Positions 9,396-17,988 of a DNA stretch of 64,000 bases are shown here, piece by piece (positions within the stretch are counted from its first letter, which is position 1; the number at the start of each line of letters is the position of its first letter). The translations under genes and the position numbers were made by a program. The notes beneath the pieces were generated by a model. The model was given only the letters and a program-made list of their open reading frames with translations. It searched no databases and was not told where the DNA came from. The DNA is from Pseudoxanthobacter soli DSM 19599 (GTDB taxonomy: Bacteria; Pseudomonadota; Alphaproteobacteria; Rhizobiales; Segnochrobactraceae), in contig NZ_FRXO01000008.1 in NCBI RefSeq assembly GCF_900148505.1, forward strand, positions 1-64,000, read 5' to 3'.

Positions 9396-11509
9396 GCGGT
9401 TGCCTCCCCGCGCAGAGACTGCTGGATGTCGAGGGCTTGCTGAACGGCCTCGCGCGACACGGCGCCGGACGCGACGAGGAAATCACCGATCAGTCCGTCA
9501 CGGTGCGGCAGATAACGCTCCAGCGCGCGGTCGAGCGCGGCTTTGCTGACGAGGTGATGCTCGATCATGATGTCGCCGATCAGCGGAACGGGCGCCGCGG
9601 CGGTCATGTCGTGGAAGGGAACGCCGCGGAGCAGCCGCAACGCGGCGGCGATTTCCCCCTCGCGGGCGATGAAGAACACGGGCGGTTCGGCCATCGCCGC
9701 GGTGATCGCGGCTCGGCCGTCCTCGTGCAGCGGCGAGGCGATGGCCACGTTCACCTTGTCGTGCGGGTTGCGACGGAACGGCACGGCGCGCCAGCGGACG
9801 CAGAGCTCGAGCGGAAGCGCGCCGGCCGCGGCTTCCACCTGGGCCTCCGTCAGGTGAACGCGCGGCATGTCCGCCTGATAGGCGATGGCCTCGGCCAGCG
9901 TCTCCTCGTCGAGATCGTGGTGGCTGACGAGAAGACGGCCGAGCGGCACCTCGGTGGAGATCTGCTCCGCCAGTGCCTGATCGACGGCTTCCGCCGGCAC
10001 GGCGCGCCACGACACGAGCAGTTCGCCGAGCAGGCTGCGGCGGGCTGCAAGCGCATCCGCCGAAGGATAGGAATGGGCGGTCTTGTCCCACACGATCGGG
10101 GTCCCGATGAGGATGTGCGACAGGAACATCCTCCAGGCCCGGGTGGCCGCCATGAAGTTGATGGCGTTGCCGATGATCATCCGCGGCACGGACAGGAGCG
10201 CGTGCTCCCAGCCATAGAGCCGATTGACGAAATATATCCGCTGCACGATCCGCAGGAGAAACGCGACACCGTTCGCGATGAGAAGGTTCTGCAGCCAGGG
10301 ATCGAAGGCGAAGATCGACGGGAACCGGGTCGTGAAGACGCCGGTATAAGCCAGGGCGTAGAAGACGATGAGCTGGAAGACGATCAGGTACGCGACCGCG
10401 GTGACGAAGGACGTCACGATGCCCTTGCGGTCGCGGAACAGGAGATACTTGACCGCCAGCGAGCCGCCCCAGCCGATCTGCTCCCAGCTCTGCAGGCCGA
10501 TGCCGAGGATCCAGCGGGCTTTTTGCCGATAGGCGGTGCGGAAGGTATCCGGAAAGAACTCGCGGACGCACAGCGGGGCCTCGAGCCGCTTTTCCACCAC
10601 CGGGCCGAAGCCGAACCAAGTCCGCCGCTTGATCTCGAAGGTCACGGGAAAGCGGCAGAACACGGACTTCATCTTCATCGCGCCGAGCCGCGCACCGATG
10701 TCGTAGTCCTCGGTCAGGCTTTGCGTGTTGAAGGGCTGGTTGTCGGTCTCGGCCGCGAGCCCCATGATGGCACGGCGCGAGAAGCAGGTGCCGACGCCCG
10801 CGGAGGGCACGCTCCCGGCGATGCTCTCGCGCACGACGAGGTCTTTCGCGTGCCATTCCGCGAACTCGTCCATATAGGTCCCGGCGATGAGATCGGCCCA
10901 GTCGCGCTCCAGCGACATCACCGGGATCTGGATCATGTCCATGCGCGGCAGCAGATAATTGAAGAAGCGCAGTTCCACCGGATGGAGCACGTCCTCGCTG
11001 TCGTGCAGCACGATGCCGGCGAACGGCACGCCGGCATTGGTCTCATGGCGGGCGATCGCCTGCACGACCCAGTTCAGGCAATCCGCCTTGCAGGTCGGGC
11101 CGTCATGGGGCACCTCCACCCGTACCAGCTGGCGATAGCGCAGCTTCATGCGCTCGACTTCAGCGATGGTCGCAGCGTCGTTGACGTAGGTTCCGACGAA
11201 GATGACGTAGTCGGAATAATCGAGCGTCGCGACCATGTTCGCGAGCATCTGCGCGATCACGTCGTATTCCTGCCAGGCAGGAACCATGATCGCCATCGGC
11301 TGCTCGGGCTTCTCGTAGAGCTGCGCCACCGTGAGCGGCTTGTAACGCCGCCACACGGTCCAGGCGCGGATCGTCTGTCGCGACCAGTACCAGGCATCGA
11401 CGAAGAGGTCGTCGATGCTGGAGATCAGCACCACGACCGCGCAGCAGGCGGTGGCGAATTCCAGCCCGCTATAGTAGTGCGCGATCCAGTATGGCCAGTA
11501 ATCGTCCAC
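9392..11509 (-). CDS. nfrB: NfrB-like c-di-GMP-responsive glycosyltransferase
   Basis: A 705-residue inner-membrane family 2 glycosyltransferase. Visible catalytic motifs are HDSED (169-173), TEDYD (266-270) and QKARW (329-333), the D,D,TED,QxxRW set of processive synthases. Membrane segments lie at about 15-35 and 365-425. The C-terminal part has two copies of a leucine-rich pair motif (LLGELL...LGRLL...AEAIAYQ, 491-555, and LIGDIM...LIGDFL...QALDIQQ, 642-697) typical of MshEN/T2SSE_N c-di-GMP-binding domains. E. coli NfrB makes a ManNAc-containing polymer with NfrA, so a similar reaction is inferred here. It lies 3 bases after bcsB. Confidence 0.88.
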   Translation of the reverse strand: MDDYWPYWIAHYYSGLEFATACCAVVVLISSIDDLFVDAWYWSRQTIRAWTVWRRYKPLTVAQLYEKPEQPMAIMVPAWQEYDVIAQMLANMVATLDYSDYVIFVGTYVNDAATIAEVERMKLRYRQLVRVEVPHDGPTCKADCLNWVVQAIARHETNAGVPFAGIVLHDSEDVLHPVELRFFNYLLPRMDMIQIPVMSLERDWADLIAGTYMDEFAEWHAKDLVVRESIAGSVPSAGVGTCFSRRAIMGLAAETDNQPFNTQSLTEDYDIGARLGAMKMKSVFCRFPVTFEIKRRTWFGFGPVVEKRLEAPLCVREFFPDTFRTAYRQKARWILGIGLQSWEQIGWGGSLAVKYLLFRDRKGIVTSFVTAVAYLIVFQLIVFYALAYTGVFTTRFPSIFAFDPWLQNLLIANGVAFLLRIVQRIYFVNRLYGWEHALLSVPRMIIGNAINFMAATRAWRMFLSHILIGTPIVWDKTAHSYPSADALAARRSLLGELLVSWRAVPAEAVDQALAEQISTEVPLGRLLVSHHDLDEETLAEAIAYQADMPRVHLTEAQVEAAAGALPLELCVRWRAVPFRRNPHDKVNVAIASPLHEDGRAAITAAMAEPPVFFIAREGEIAAALRLLRGVPFHDMTAAAPVPLIGDIMIEHHLVSKAALDRALERYLPHRDGLIGDFLVASGAVSREAVQQALDIQQSLRGEATA

Positions 11510-11512
11510 GGC

Positions 11513-13894
11513 TCACCCGCGATCCCGGCGATTGCGGACGAACGCCGCCCGTGCGAACAGCAGCAGGATCAACACGACCACGACGGCCGTCAGCGGAACG
11601 CCCCATTCTCCGCGATTGTCCCAGATTCGCGACCAAGACCAGCCCGTGCCGACATTCTCCGGCGGCACGCTGCCCCCCGGATCGCGGCTGTCGATCTCCA
11701 CCACCTTCCCCGCGTCCGAGACGATCGCGATGTCGCCCTTCGACAGCAGGATCGGCGCGTCGAGAACCGGCCCCTGGGCGCCGACCTGCCGGTAGATCAG
11801 GCCCGGAACGCGGCCGGAGACCGCCTGGATCACCCCGAGGCGGTCGAGATTCGCGATGTCGAGCAGCGGCGTGCCGGGTGCGGAAGCAAGCGCGAGCTGA
11901 TTGCCGGAAACGGTGACGCGGCGGTCGTCCGGAACCGGAACATCGACGTCGACCGCAAGAAAGGGCACGTCGGGCATGGCGCTGGTCGCAGCACCGTTGC
12001 TCTGGGCCTCGGCGAGCGCGAGTGTGGCGGCTTCCGGCGACAGGCCGGCCGCATCCGCGAGGCGCACGACGGTTCCGAGGCTCGCCGGCGCGTCGGCGAG
12101 AAAAGCGGTCGGGATGAGAAGCCTCGCCTTGTCGGCGAGGCGCGGCACGACGCCGAGGAAATCCGCGCTCGGCTTGGACGTCGAGAGCGTGATGTGGCTG
12201 CTGGGCAGCACCGCGACCGGATAGGCCTGGGGCGTGTCGCGGCAGCGGTCACTGACCGGCTGGCGCTGGAATGAGACCCGCAGCACGTTGGAAGGCTGCA
12301 GTGCATATTCGGGGATATCGGCCGTCAGCCGCTCCGGCTGGCCGTCCGCGTAGAGCCGCTTGGCGGCGAGCAGGTAATCGTTGAGGAAGATCGAGACCAC
12401 CGGCAGCGACGCGGACGCGCCCGGCGCGGCCGCCACGTCGATGACCGCGGTCGCGGGAATGCTGCCGCCATTGGCCGACAGCGCGGAAAGGTCGAACGAC
12501 GCGCTCCAGTCACCGCTCGCCAGCACGTCAAACGAACGCGCGCCGCCGCCGAGGCTGGCGAGCGAGATCGAGCCGCTCGCGCTCGCCGGCACCTTCACGG
12601 CTTTCACAACCAGCGACCGGCTGGTCGCGATCTGCCGCCAGAACGATGAGAACAGCGCGCTGGCCTTGCCGGCGGCTGCGGGGGCAACCGCGATCACCGG
12701 CAGGCCGCCGAGGCTCGCGATACCGATGCCGTCCGGCGAGGTTGGCCCCGCGGTCAGGCTGTCCGCGGCCGATCGCAAGGCATCGAACGCCGCCTTGGCT
12801 TCGGGGCCGCTGGCCTCGACCTCGGCCGCAAGTGCATCGAAGGCTGTGCGCACATTGGCCGTCAGCGACGCGTCGGCAACGGCGAGGTCGGCGAGATTGC
12901 CGCCAGCGAGCGCGAGATAGGCCCCGACCTCCGCCGGATCGGCAAGGCGATAGGTGCCTCCGGCCGAGAGTGCCGCGAATGCCGGGATGGTGGAGAGACC
13001 GGCGGGAACCTCGACGCCGCCGAGGTCCACCTCGTCGCCGACGGCCGGCAGCGCGACAAAGCGGGCATGTTTGCCCGCCCGTTCCAGCGCGATGCCGATC
13101 CGCCACGCCGCGTCATAGGCATCGGCCCCGAGCGACCGTCCCGCGACGAGCACGCCGGGCGCGCTGGGCAGCGCTGTCCAGGCCGTCAGCAGGTCCCTGA
13201 CCCCCGCCGGATGGTAGCGGTAGGTGAAGCGCGTCGAAGGATCGATCTCGACGACATTGCCGATGGCACGGTTGTCGCCGCACATCTCCGCATTGATGGC
13301 CGACGACCACGACACGCCGAGCCGCACGAAGCCGCTCTTGCGCGGTGCGCCGTCGACGCCGAGATCGATGCCGAACGTCCCGCTCTCCTGGTCCGGCGCC
13401 CGTGCCGCGACGGGATAGCCGTCGAGCGACAGCACGAACGTGGTGCTGCCGCCGTCGGCGCGCAGATAATGGGCGTTGAGCGAGAGATCGGCCTGATCGA
13501 GGGCCATGTCGGCCGGCACCGGCAGATAGATATCGCGCCTGGCATCGACCGAAGTCAGGGACACCGGGCCCGTGAAGCCGAGGTCCCGCAGCGTCACTGT
13601 CCGCGATACCGGCCGGTCGGACTGCAGAGACTTCAGCGCCGCCGCGACGTCGGCGTCCGCCGCCCATGCCGGCAGTGCGCCGGCCGCGAACGCGAGGGCG
13701 AGGAAGGCCGGGACGAGCCGCGTCAGTCGCGGACGGAAGCGGCTCTGCGGCACGCTCGTCCGGGCGATCGCCTGGCGGGAAGAGGTGACAGGGGCGTGGC
13801 CCATGGATTGCGTGCTCTGAACACTGGTTGCGTCCGGCGATCCCTGCGGGCACCGGGAAACGACAAGGAGAGAAGGCTCAGAGGCGCGCCGCAT
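11513..13894 (-). CDS. BcsB-like periplasmic polysaccharide synthase subunit
   Basis: A 793-residue protein. After a long N-region comes a signal peptide (LVPAFLALAFAAGALPAWA, about 60-78), then a large all-beta periplasmic part resembling the cellulose synthase regulatory subunit BcsB (jelly-roll and ferredoxin-like repeats; GNQLALASAP near the end), and one C-terminal membrane helix (VPLTAVVVVLILLLFARAAF) with a basic cytoplasmic tail. BcsB guides the nascent glycan through the periplasm; here the partner is NfrB, not BcsA. The start at 13894 is set by an AGGAGG six bases upstream and overlaps the end of wecB by 17 bases. The E. coli nfr locus has no such gene to my knowledge. Confidence 0.8.
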   Translation of the reverse strand: MRRASEPSLLVVSRCPQGSPDATSVQSTQSMGHAPVTSSRQAIARTSVPQSRFRPRLTRLVPAFLALAFAAGALPAWAADADVAAALKSLQSDRPVSRTVTLRDLGFTGPVSLTSVDARRDIYLPVPADMALDQADLSLNAHYLRADGGSTTFVLSLDGYPVAARAPDQESGTFGIDLGVDGAPRKSGFVRLGVSWSSAINAEMCGDNRAIGNVVEIDPSTRFTYRYHPAGVRDLLTAWTALPSAPGVLVAGRSLGADAYDAAWRIGIALERAGKHARFVALPAVGDEVDLGGVEVPAGLSTIPAFAALSAGGTYRLADPAEVGAYLALAGGNLADLAVADASLTANVRTAFDALAAEVEASGPEAKAAFDALRSAADSLTAGPTSPDGIGIASLGGLPVIAVAPAAAGKASALFSSFWRQIATSRSLVVKAVKVPASASGSISLASLGGGARSFDVLASGDWSASFDLSALSANGGSIPATAVIDVAAAPGASASLPVVSIFLNDYLLAAKRLYADGQPERLTADIPEYALQPSNVLRVSFQRQPVSDRCRDTPQAYPVAVLPSSHITLSTSKPSADFLGVVPRLADKARLLIPTAFLADAPASLGTVVRLADAAGLSPEAATLALAEAQSNGAATSAMPDVPFLAVDVDVPVPDDRRVTVSGNQLALASAPGTPLLDIANLDRLGVIQAVSGRVPGLIYRQVGAQGPVLDAPILLSKGDIAIVSDAGKVVEIDSRDPGGSVPPENVGTGWSWSRIWDNRGEWGVPLTAVVVVLILLLFARAAFVRNRRDRG

Positions 13895-15047
13895 GGTCCG
13901 CCTCCTGACCGGGAGAAAACTCCGTGAAGGCGGCGCCCATCAGCGCGGCGGCGATCCGCTCGCTCGCCCGGCCGTCGCCATAAGGATTGGCCGCGTGGGC
14001 GAACCGCCGATAGGCCGTGTCGTCGTCCCAGAGTTCGGCGACGGAGGCGACGATCCTGTCCGCATCGGTGCCGACGAGGCGGACGGTGCCGGCGGCCACC
14101 GCTTCGGGCCGCTCGGTGACATCGCGCATGACCAGGACCGGCTTGCCGAGCGAGGGCGCTTCTTCCTGAACGCCACCGGAATCCGTCAGCACAACGTGCG
14201 CGCGCATCATCATGTAGACGAACGGTAGATAGTCAAGCGGCGCGATCAGATGAATGTTCGCCCGGCCTGACAACAGCGTGCGAACCGGGTCGTTGACGTT
14301 GGGATTGAGGTGCACCGGATAGACGATGTCGATGTCGTCCCGGTCGGCGAGCCGGGCGAGCGCAGCGCAAATCTGGTCGAAGCCCGCGCCGAAATTCTCG
14401 CGCCGGTGCCCGGTGACGAGAAGAACCCGGCGCCCGGGCGTGAGAAAGCTGAACCTGTCTTCAAGGGCGGCGCGCAGGGCGGAATCGGTCTCGATGCGCT
14501 CCCGCGTCACGCCAAGCGCATCGATGACCGTGTTGCCGGTGACGATCACGCGGCCGGACAGCGCTTCGCCGGCCAGATTGTGCGCCGAGAGCGGCGTCGG
14601 CGCGAACAGAAGATCGGCCGCGATATCGACGATCCGGCGATTGAACTCCTCGGGCCACGGACGGGCGAGATCGTAGGTGCGCAGCCCGGCTTCGACATGA
14701 CCGACCGGAATGCCGCGATGGAACGCCGCGATGCTCGCCGCCATCGCGGTGGTGGTGTCACCGTGCACCAGCACGCGATCGGGCCGGGCCTCGGTCAGGA
14801 CGTCGTCGAGACCGGCGATCGCGCGGGCCGAGAGGCCGTTGAGGGTCTGGTTCGGAACCATCAGGCCGAGATCGTAGTCGGGCTCGATGGCGAACAGTTC
14901 GAGCACCTGATCCAGCATCTGCCGATGCTGGCCGGTCACGCAGACGAAAGACGCGATTCCATCGGCATTCGAAAGTGCGCGAACGACCGGGGCCATTTTG
15001 ATGGCCTCCGGCCTCGTCCCGAAGATCGAAAGTATTCTTAAGGTCAC
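13878..15047 (-). CDS. wecB: UDP-N-acetylglucosamine 2-epimerase (non-hydrolysing)
   Basis: A 389-residue enzyme converting UDP-GlcNAc to UDP-ManNAc. It has the family hallmarks FGTRPEAIKMAPV at the N-terminus, HVEAGLRT, TGHRREN and SGGVQEEAPSLGKP. The usual length is about 375-390. I chose GTG 15047, giving VTLRILSIFGTRPE and preceded by GGGGGTGGA; the frame is open to a TTG at 15110 but that extension has no family match. It is the first gene of the operon, so it probably supplies UDP-ManNAc directly to NfrB. In E. coli wecB lies elsewhere but is needed for N4 adsorption. Confidence 0.92.
   Translation of the reverse strand: MTLRILSIFGTRPEAIKMAPVVRALSNADGIASFVCVTGQHRQMLDQVLELFAIEPDYDLGLMVPNQTLNGLSARAIAGLDDVLTEARPDRVLVHGDTTTAMAASIAAFHRGIPVGHVEAGLRTYDLARPWPEEFNRRIVDIAADLLFAPTPLSAHNLAGEALSGRVIVTGNTVIDALGVTRERIETDSALRAALEDRFSFLTPGRRVLLVTGHRRENFGAGFDQICAALARLADRDDIDIVYPVHLNPNVNDPVRTLLSGRANIHLIAPLDYLPFVYMMMRAHVVLTDSGGVQEEAPSLGKPVLVMRDVTERPEAVAAGTVRLVGTDADRIVASVAELWDDDTAYRRFAHAANPYGDGRASERIAAALMGAAFTEFSPGQEADHAARL
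13901..13906 (-). promoter_or_regulatory. Strong ribosome binding site of the bcsB-like gene
   Basis: AGGAGG on the minus strand, six bases before ATG 13894 and inside the 3' end of wecB. It decides the start in favour of 13894 over the in-frame ATG at 13804 and implies translational coupling. Confidence 0.75.
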
Positions 15048-15707
15048 TCCACCCCCAACCTCGCAGGCAGGTCCATTGCGCGTACCCTGCACATCAGGTG
15101 AAAAACGCAACGCACGCTTCCAGCGAAATCATGAATTACTGTTGCTTACACACAACACTGCCACAGGGCATCTTCAACAGCATACAACCCGGAATAAAAC
15201 CGAAGATTGAGGATTTACAATCTATTAACCGTAATCAACTCCGATGCTTGGTGAATGTCAAGCATCGGCCTGAAACGCCAGTTTCCGCAAAATCACGCAT
15301 AGAAAAGAGACTTTATTTCTGTTCAAACGAGCGAACAGAACGCTTGTATTCGACGCGAAGCAGCAAGATTTGTGTGTGCGGCGCAGAATCCCGCCGCACA
15401 GGCGGGCATCCGGATTCACCGTCTGTTCCACTTGGCCATATCACGCGGCCGAGCCGGATTCCCGGCACGCCGCGGAATTCTCCGAAACAGCGCGAATCAG
15501 GACCGCGTCTGCAACCGGCCCGCGGACATGATTCTCGCCGGACACCGTCGCCACTCGAACCTCTGCCCGGCGCGTACTCCAGCACCTGCACGGCGCAGGC
15601 GATACGGGCGATGGATACGCGCAAAAATCGCCAATCCCACCCTCTTCTCGCATTCCGGTTGCCGACATAGGATCCCGCGATTGCGCGCCAACGGGGGGCA
15701 AACGCGG
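15048..15707. other. Intergenic promoter region between wecB operon and GIY-YIG gene
   Basis: This 660-base gap between divergent genes is clearly AT-richer than the genes around it, especially 15110-15370. It carries a perfect inverted repeat (15241-15268). Open frames on the plus strand upstream of 15708 lack ribosome sites and family resemblance. I see no RNA gene. Confidence 0.55.
15241..15268. promoter_or_regulatory. Perfect 10-bp inverted repeat upstream of wecB operon
   Basis: CCGATGCTTG (15241-15250) and CAAGCATCGG (15259-15268) with an 8-base spacer, in AT-rich DNA about 195 bases before the wecB start. It could be an operator or an attenuator hairpin for the exopolysaccharide operon. 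Confidence 0.5.
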
Positions 15708-16394
15708 ATGGGTCTGATCTATGTCAACCTGAGCCATTGCTTCAATCTGGCCGACCTGGTCGCGGCGCCGGCGGGCGTGGCAGGCGTGTTCCTGCCCGCA
15801 GCGAACCATCTGCCTGCGACGGCCGGCCTCTACGTCGTCGTCAACATTGCGACCAGCAACTCCTACATAGGCGTCGCGAACAACCTGCAGACGCGATTCC
15901 AGAGCCGCCACGAGGCGGCGGTCGTCTTCGGGCTGGACCAGGCCACGATGGGAGACGTCTTCCTCTGGTTTGCAGATATGGGGGCCGGAGACATCGCCGT
16001 GTTCAATACGGCAGCGGCTCCGCAAGGCCATGCGGCGAACCTGCCGCTCGGGGCCGGGAACGTGGCCGTGGGGCGATATGCCGGAAACGCCGCCCTGCAG
16101 AATCCGATGGCGGTTCCACATGCCATCATCGGCCCGCCGGGCATCGTCGGCCCTGTCGCCAACGGCATCAATGCCATCATCGACGGCGCGAATGTCGATA
16201 TCGAGGCCGTCGTCATCCGCCAGTATCTTTCGACCGCGGGCCTGCAGTTCAACACCAACACGCAGAAGCGGATGCCGTTTCCGAACCTGACCGGCAACGG
16301 CATGTTCGTGTTCGTGAACTACTGCGTAGCGCCGGGCGGCGCCGTCGCAAGCGGATTCAGCCAGCGCTACATCATGCCGATGGCGAACTTCTGA
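15708..16394 (+). CDS. GIY-YIG nuclease-like protein
   Basis: A 228-residue protein. Residues about 44-75 contain GLYVV followed after ten residues by SYIGVANNLQTRFQSRH. This reproduces the GIY-YIG signature with both tyrosines, the following catalytic-type Arg (TRF) and His, as in UvrC, Slx1-like and homing nucleases. The remaining C-terminal 140 residues are rich in small hydrophobic residues and are not recognised. The ATG at 15708 has a GGGGGG ribosome site 12 bases upstream. It stands alone between the exopolysaccharide operon and a convergent DUF2254 gene. DNA cleavage is inferred from the motif only. Confidence 0.65.
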   Translation: MGLIYVNLSHCFNLADLVAAPAGVAGVFLPAANHLPATAGLYVVVNIATSNSYIGVANNLQTRFQSRHEAAVVFGLDQATMGDVFLWFADMGAGDIAVFNTAAAPQGHAANLPLGAGNVAVGRYAGNAALQNPMAVPHAIIGPPGIVGPVANGINAIIDGANVDIEAVVIRQYLSTAGLQFNTNTQKRMPFPNLTGNGMFVFVNYCVAPGGAVASGFSQRYIMPMANF

Positions 16395-16468
16395 GGAGTG
16401 CGGCCGGTCGGGAGAGACAAAGACGGTCGCCCGCCGACGGGTATCGGGCGGCGGCGGCGAAGCCCCCT

Positions 16469-17764
16469 CTATCCCGCCCCGGGCTTGTCCGGGATCGCGG
16501 CCCGCAATCTTTGCCGGTCCGCCTCCAGAGGCATCGCCGCCTCGGCCCGCGCGAGCGCAAGTTCCGCCTGGCGCATGGCGGCGGCCCGGAAGGGCTCGTC
16601 GCCTGCCCGCGCGAGCGCCGCCAGCGCCTTCTGCAGGCGAAGCTGGACCTCGATCAGAGCGGCGCCGTCGCGCGCCATCAGCATGAAGGCATCTTCGAAC
16701 AGATCCGCGGCCGTCAGGGGCGGGACGTGGATGCGCGGGAACGAGATCTCCGGCGCATCGGCAGAGCGGTCTGCCATTCCCCTCGCCCAGATATCGAGAA
16801 GCCGCGTCGTGCGGCCGATCACATCGATCGCGGTGCCGGGATCGTTGACGGCCGGCGACATGGCGCGCAGGGCGATTTCGCTCATCACCGCGAGTCCGAA
16901 GCGGGGATCCTGGTCGAAGCTGCGCTCGTCGCCGATCGTGAACGCCCCGCGCACGGCGCCGTGCAGCGCCTCAGCCGCTTCGGAATCGAGATCGCCGGTT
17001 GCCGGCAAGCCGTGCCGGGCGAGCGGCGTATCGCGGTAGACGAAGGTGCCGGGAAGCGCCGCGACATAAAGGTCGACGCCGAAGCGTTCGCAGCACTGCG
17101 CCAGGGCGGGAATGTCGATATGCTGGATGTAGCCGACCGTTGCTGCCAGCACCGGCGAGGCCGTTCCAGGCACCTCGTCCTCGCCGCCCGTCAGCGGCTG
17201 ACCGCCGAGGGTCGGCGCGTCCAGCCGCGCCTGGAGAGCGGCGCGCGTGGCGTTCTCGACCCGATCGGTCGTCTCGCCCACGCGGCCGAACCGCGTCAGG
17301 TAGTCGATCCAGCGCAGCAACGACACCACGATGAGCGCGATGACCGCGATGGTGACGATGAAGAGCACCGCGCGCCCCCGGTCGCCGTAGGCGCCGGTCT
17401 TGAGCACGACGATGCCGACGATGCCGAACAGGAACGAGCCGACGAAGGTCGAGAGCACGTTCTGCGTCACCCGGTCCTCCATCATCAGCTTGGTGGCGCG
17501 GGGTGAGGCATTGGTGGTGGCGGAGCCGTAGGCCGAGGTCATGACGCTGAGCGAGAAGGTCGTGACCGCCAGCATGCTGGAGGCGATGATGCCGAGGATG
17601 CTGTCGACGGCATCGGACGAGGCGAAATCGGGCAGCTCCCAGGGGATGAAACGCTCGACCACCGCAGCGAGGATCGCGGCCAGGACCCCGAGCCCCCCGA
17701 TCAGCGTCGCCCGCAGCCACAGCTGCCGCATCAGACGATGCAGCACCCACATCCAGCGCGACAT
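16469..17764 (-). CDS. DUF2254 membrane protein
   Basis: A 431-residue predicted inner-membrane protein of the DUF2254 family. It has an N-terminal pair of membrane helices (LIGGLGVLAAILAAVVERFIPW and ILGIIASSMLAVTTFSLSVM), two more at about 105-170, then a soluble half with HIDIPALAQ, FVYRDTPLARHG and AVNDPGTAIDVIGR. The function of the family is unknown. ATG 17764 was chosen over 17806 because GGGGAGGG lies just upstream. It is monocistronic, with about 220 bases to the next gene. Confidence 0.85.
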   Translation of the reverse strand: MSRWMWVLHRLMRQLWLRATLIGGLGVLAAILAAVVERFIPWELPDFASSDAVDSILGIIASSMLAVTTFSLSVMTSAYGSATTNASPRATKLMMEDRVTQNVLSTFVGSFLFGIVGIVVLKTGAYGDRGRAVLFIVTIAVIALIVVSLLRWIDYLTRFGRVGETTDRVENATRAALQARLDAPTLGGQPLTGGEDEVPGTASPVLAATVGYIQHIDIPALAQCCERFGVDLYVAALPGTFVYRDTPLARHGLPATGDLDSEAAEALHGAVRGAFTIGDERSFDQDPRFGLAVMSEIALRAMSPAVNDPGTAIDVIGRTTRLLDIWARGMADRSADAPEISFPRIHVPPLTAADLFEDAFMLMARDGAALIEVQLRLQKALAALARAGDEPFRAAAMRQAELALARAEAAMPLEADRQRLRAAIPDKPGAG

Positions 17765-17988
17765 GCCGTTCCCTCCCCTCGCCGATTCATCCGATGCCGG
17801 CAGCACCGCCCGACCGCGGTCCGGTCGGAGGGCGATCGCTCCGGTTTCATTGCGTGGCGACGGAGCGGCCCGCGCAGTTCACCACTTCCGGCAACGTGCG
17901 GGCGACGCCGCCGTTCCGCGGCATCCGCTCCGGCTCGGCTGGCGGATCTATCGGGATGCGAGCGGCCAGAGCCGGCCGGGAGGCGTGC

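Noticed and set aside
9344-12274. 976-residue plus-strand frame opposite nfrB and bcsB
   Set aside because: Antisense frame in GC-rich DNA, rich in Arg/His/Asp with no recognisable domain; the minus-strand genes have clear motifs.
15372-15707. N-terminal extension of the GIY-YIG gene
   Set aside because: Frame is open, but composition differs and a strong ribosome site lies before ATG 15708.
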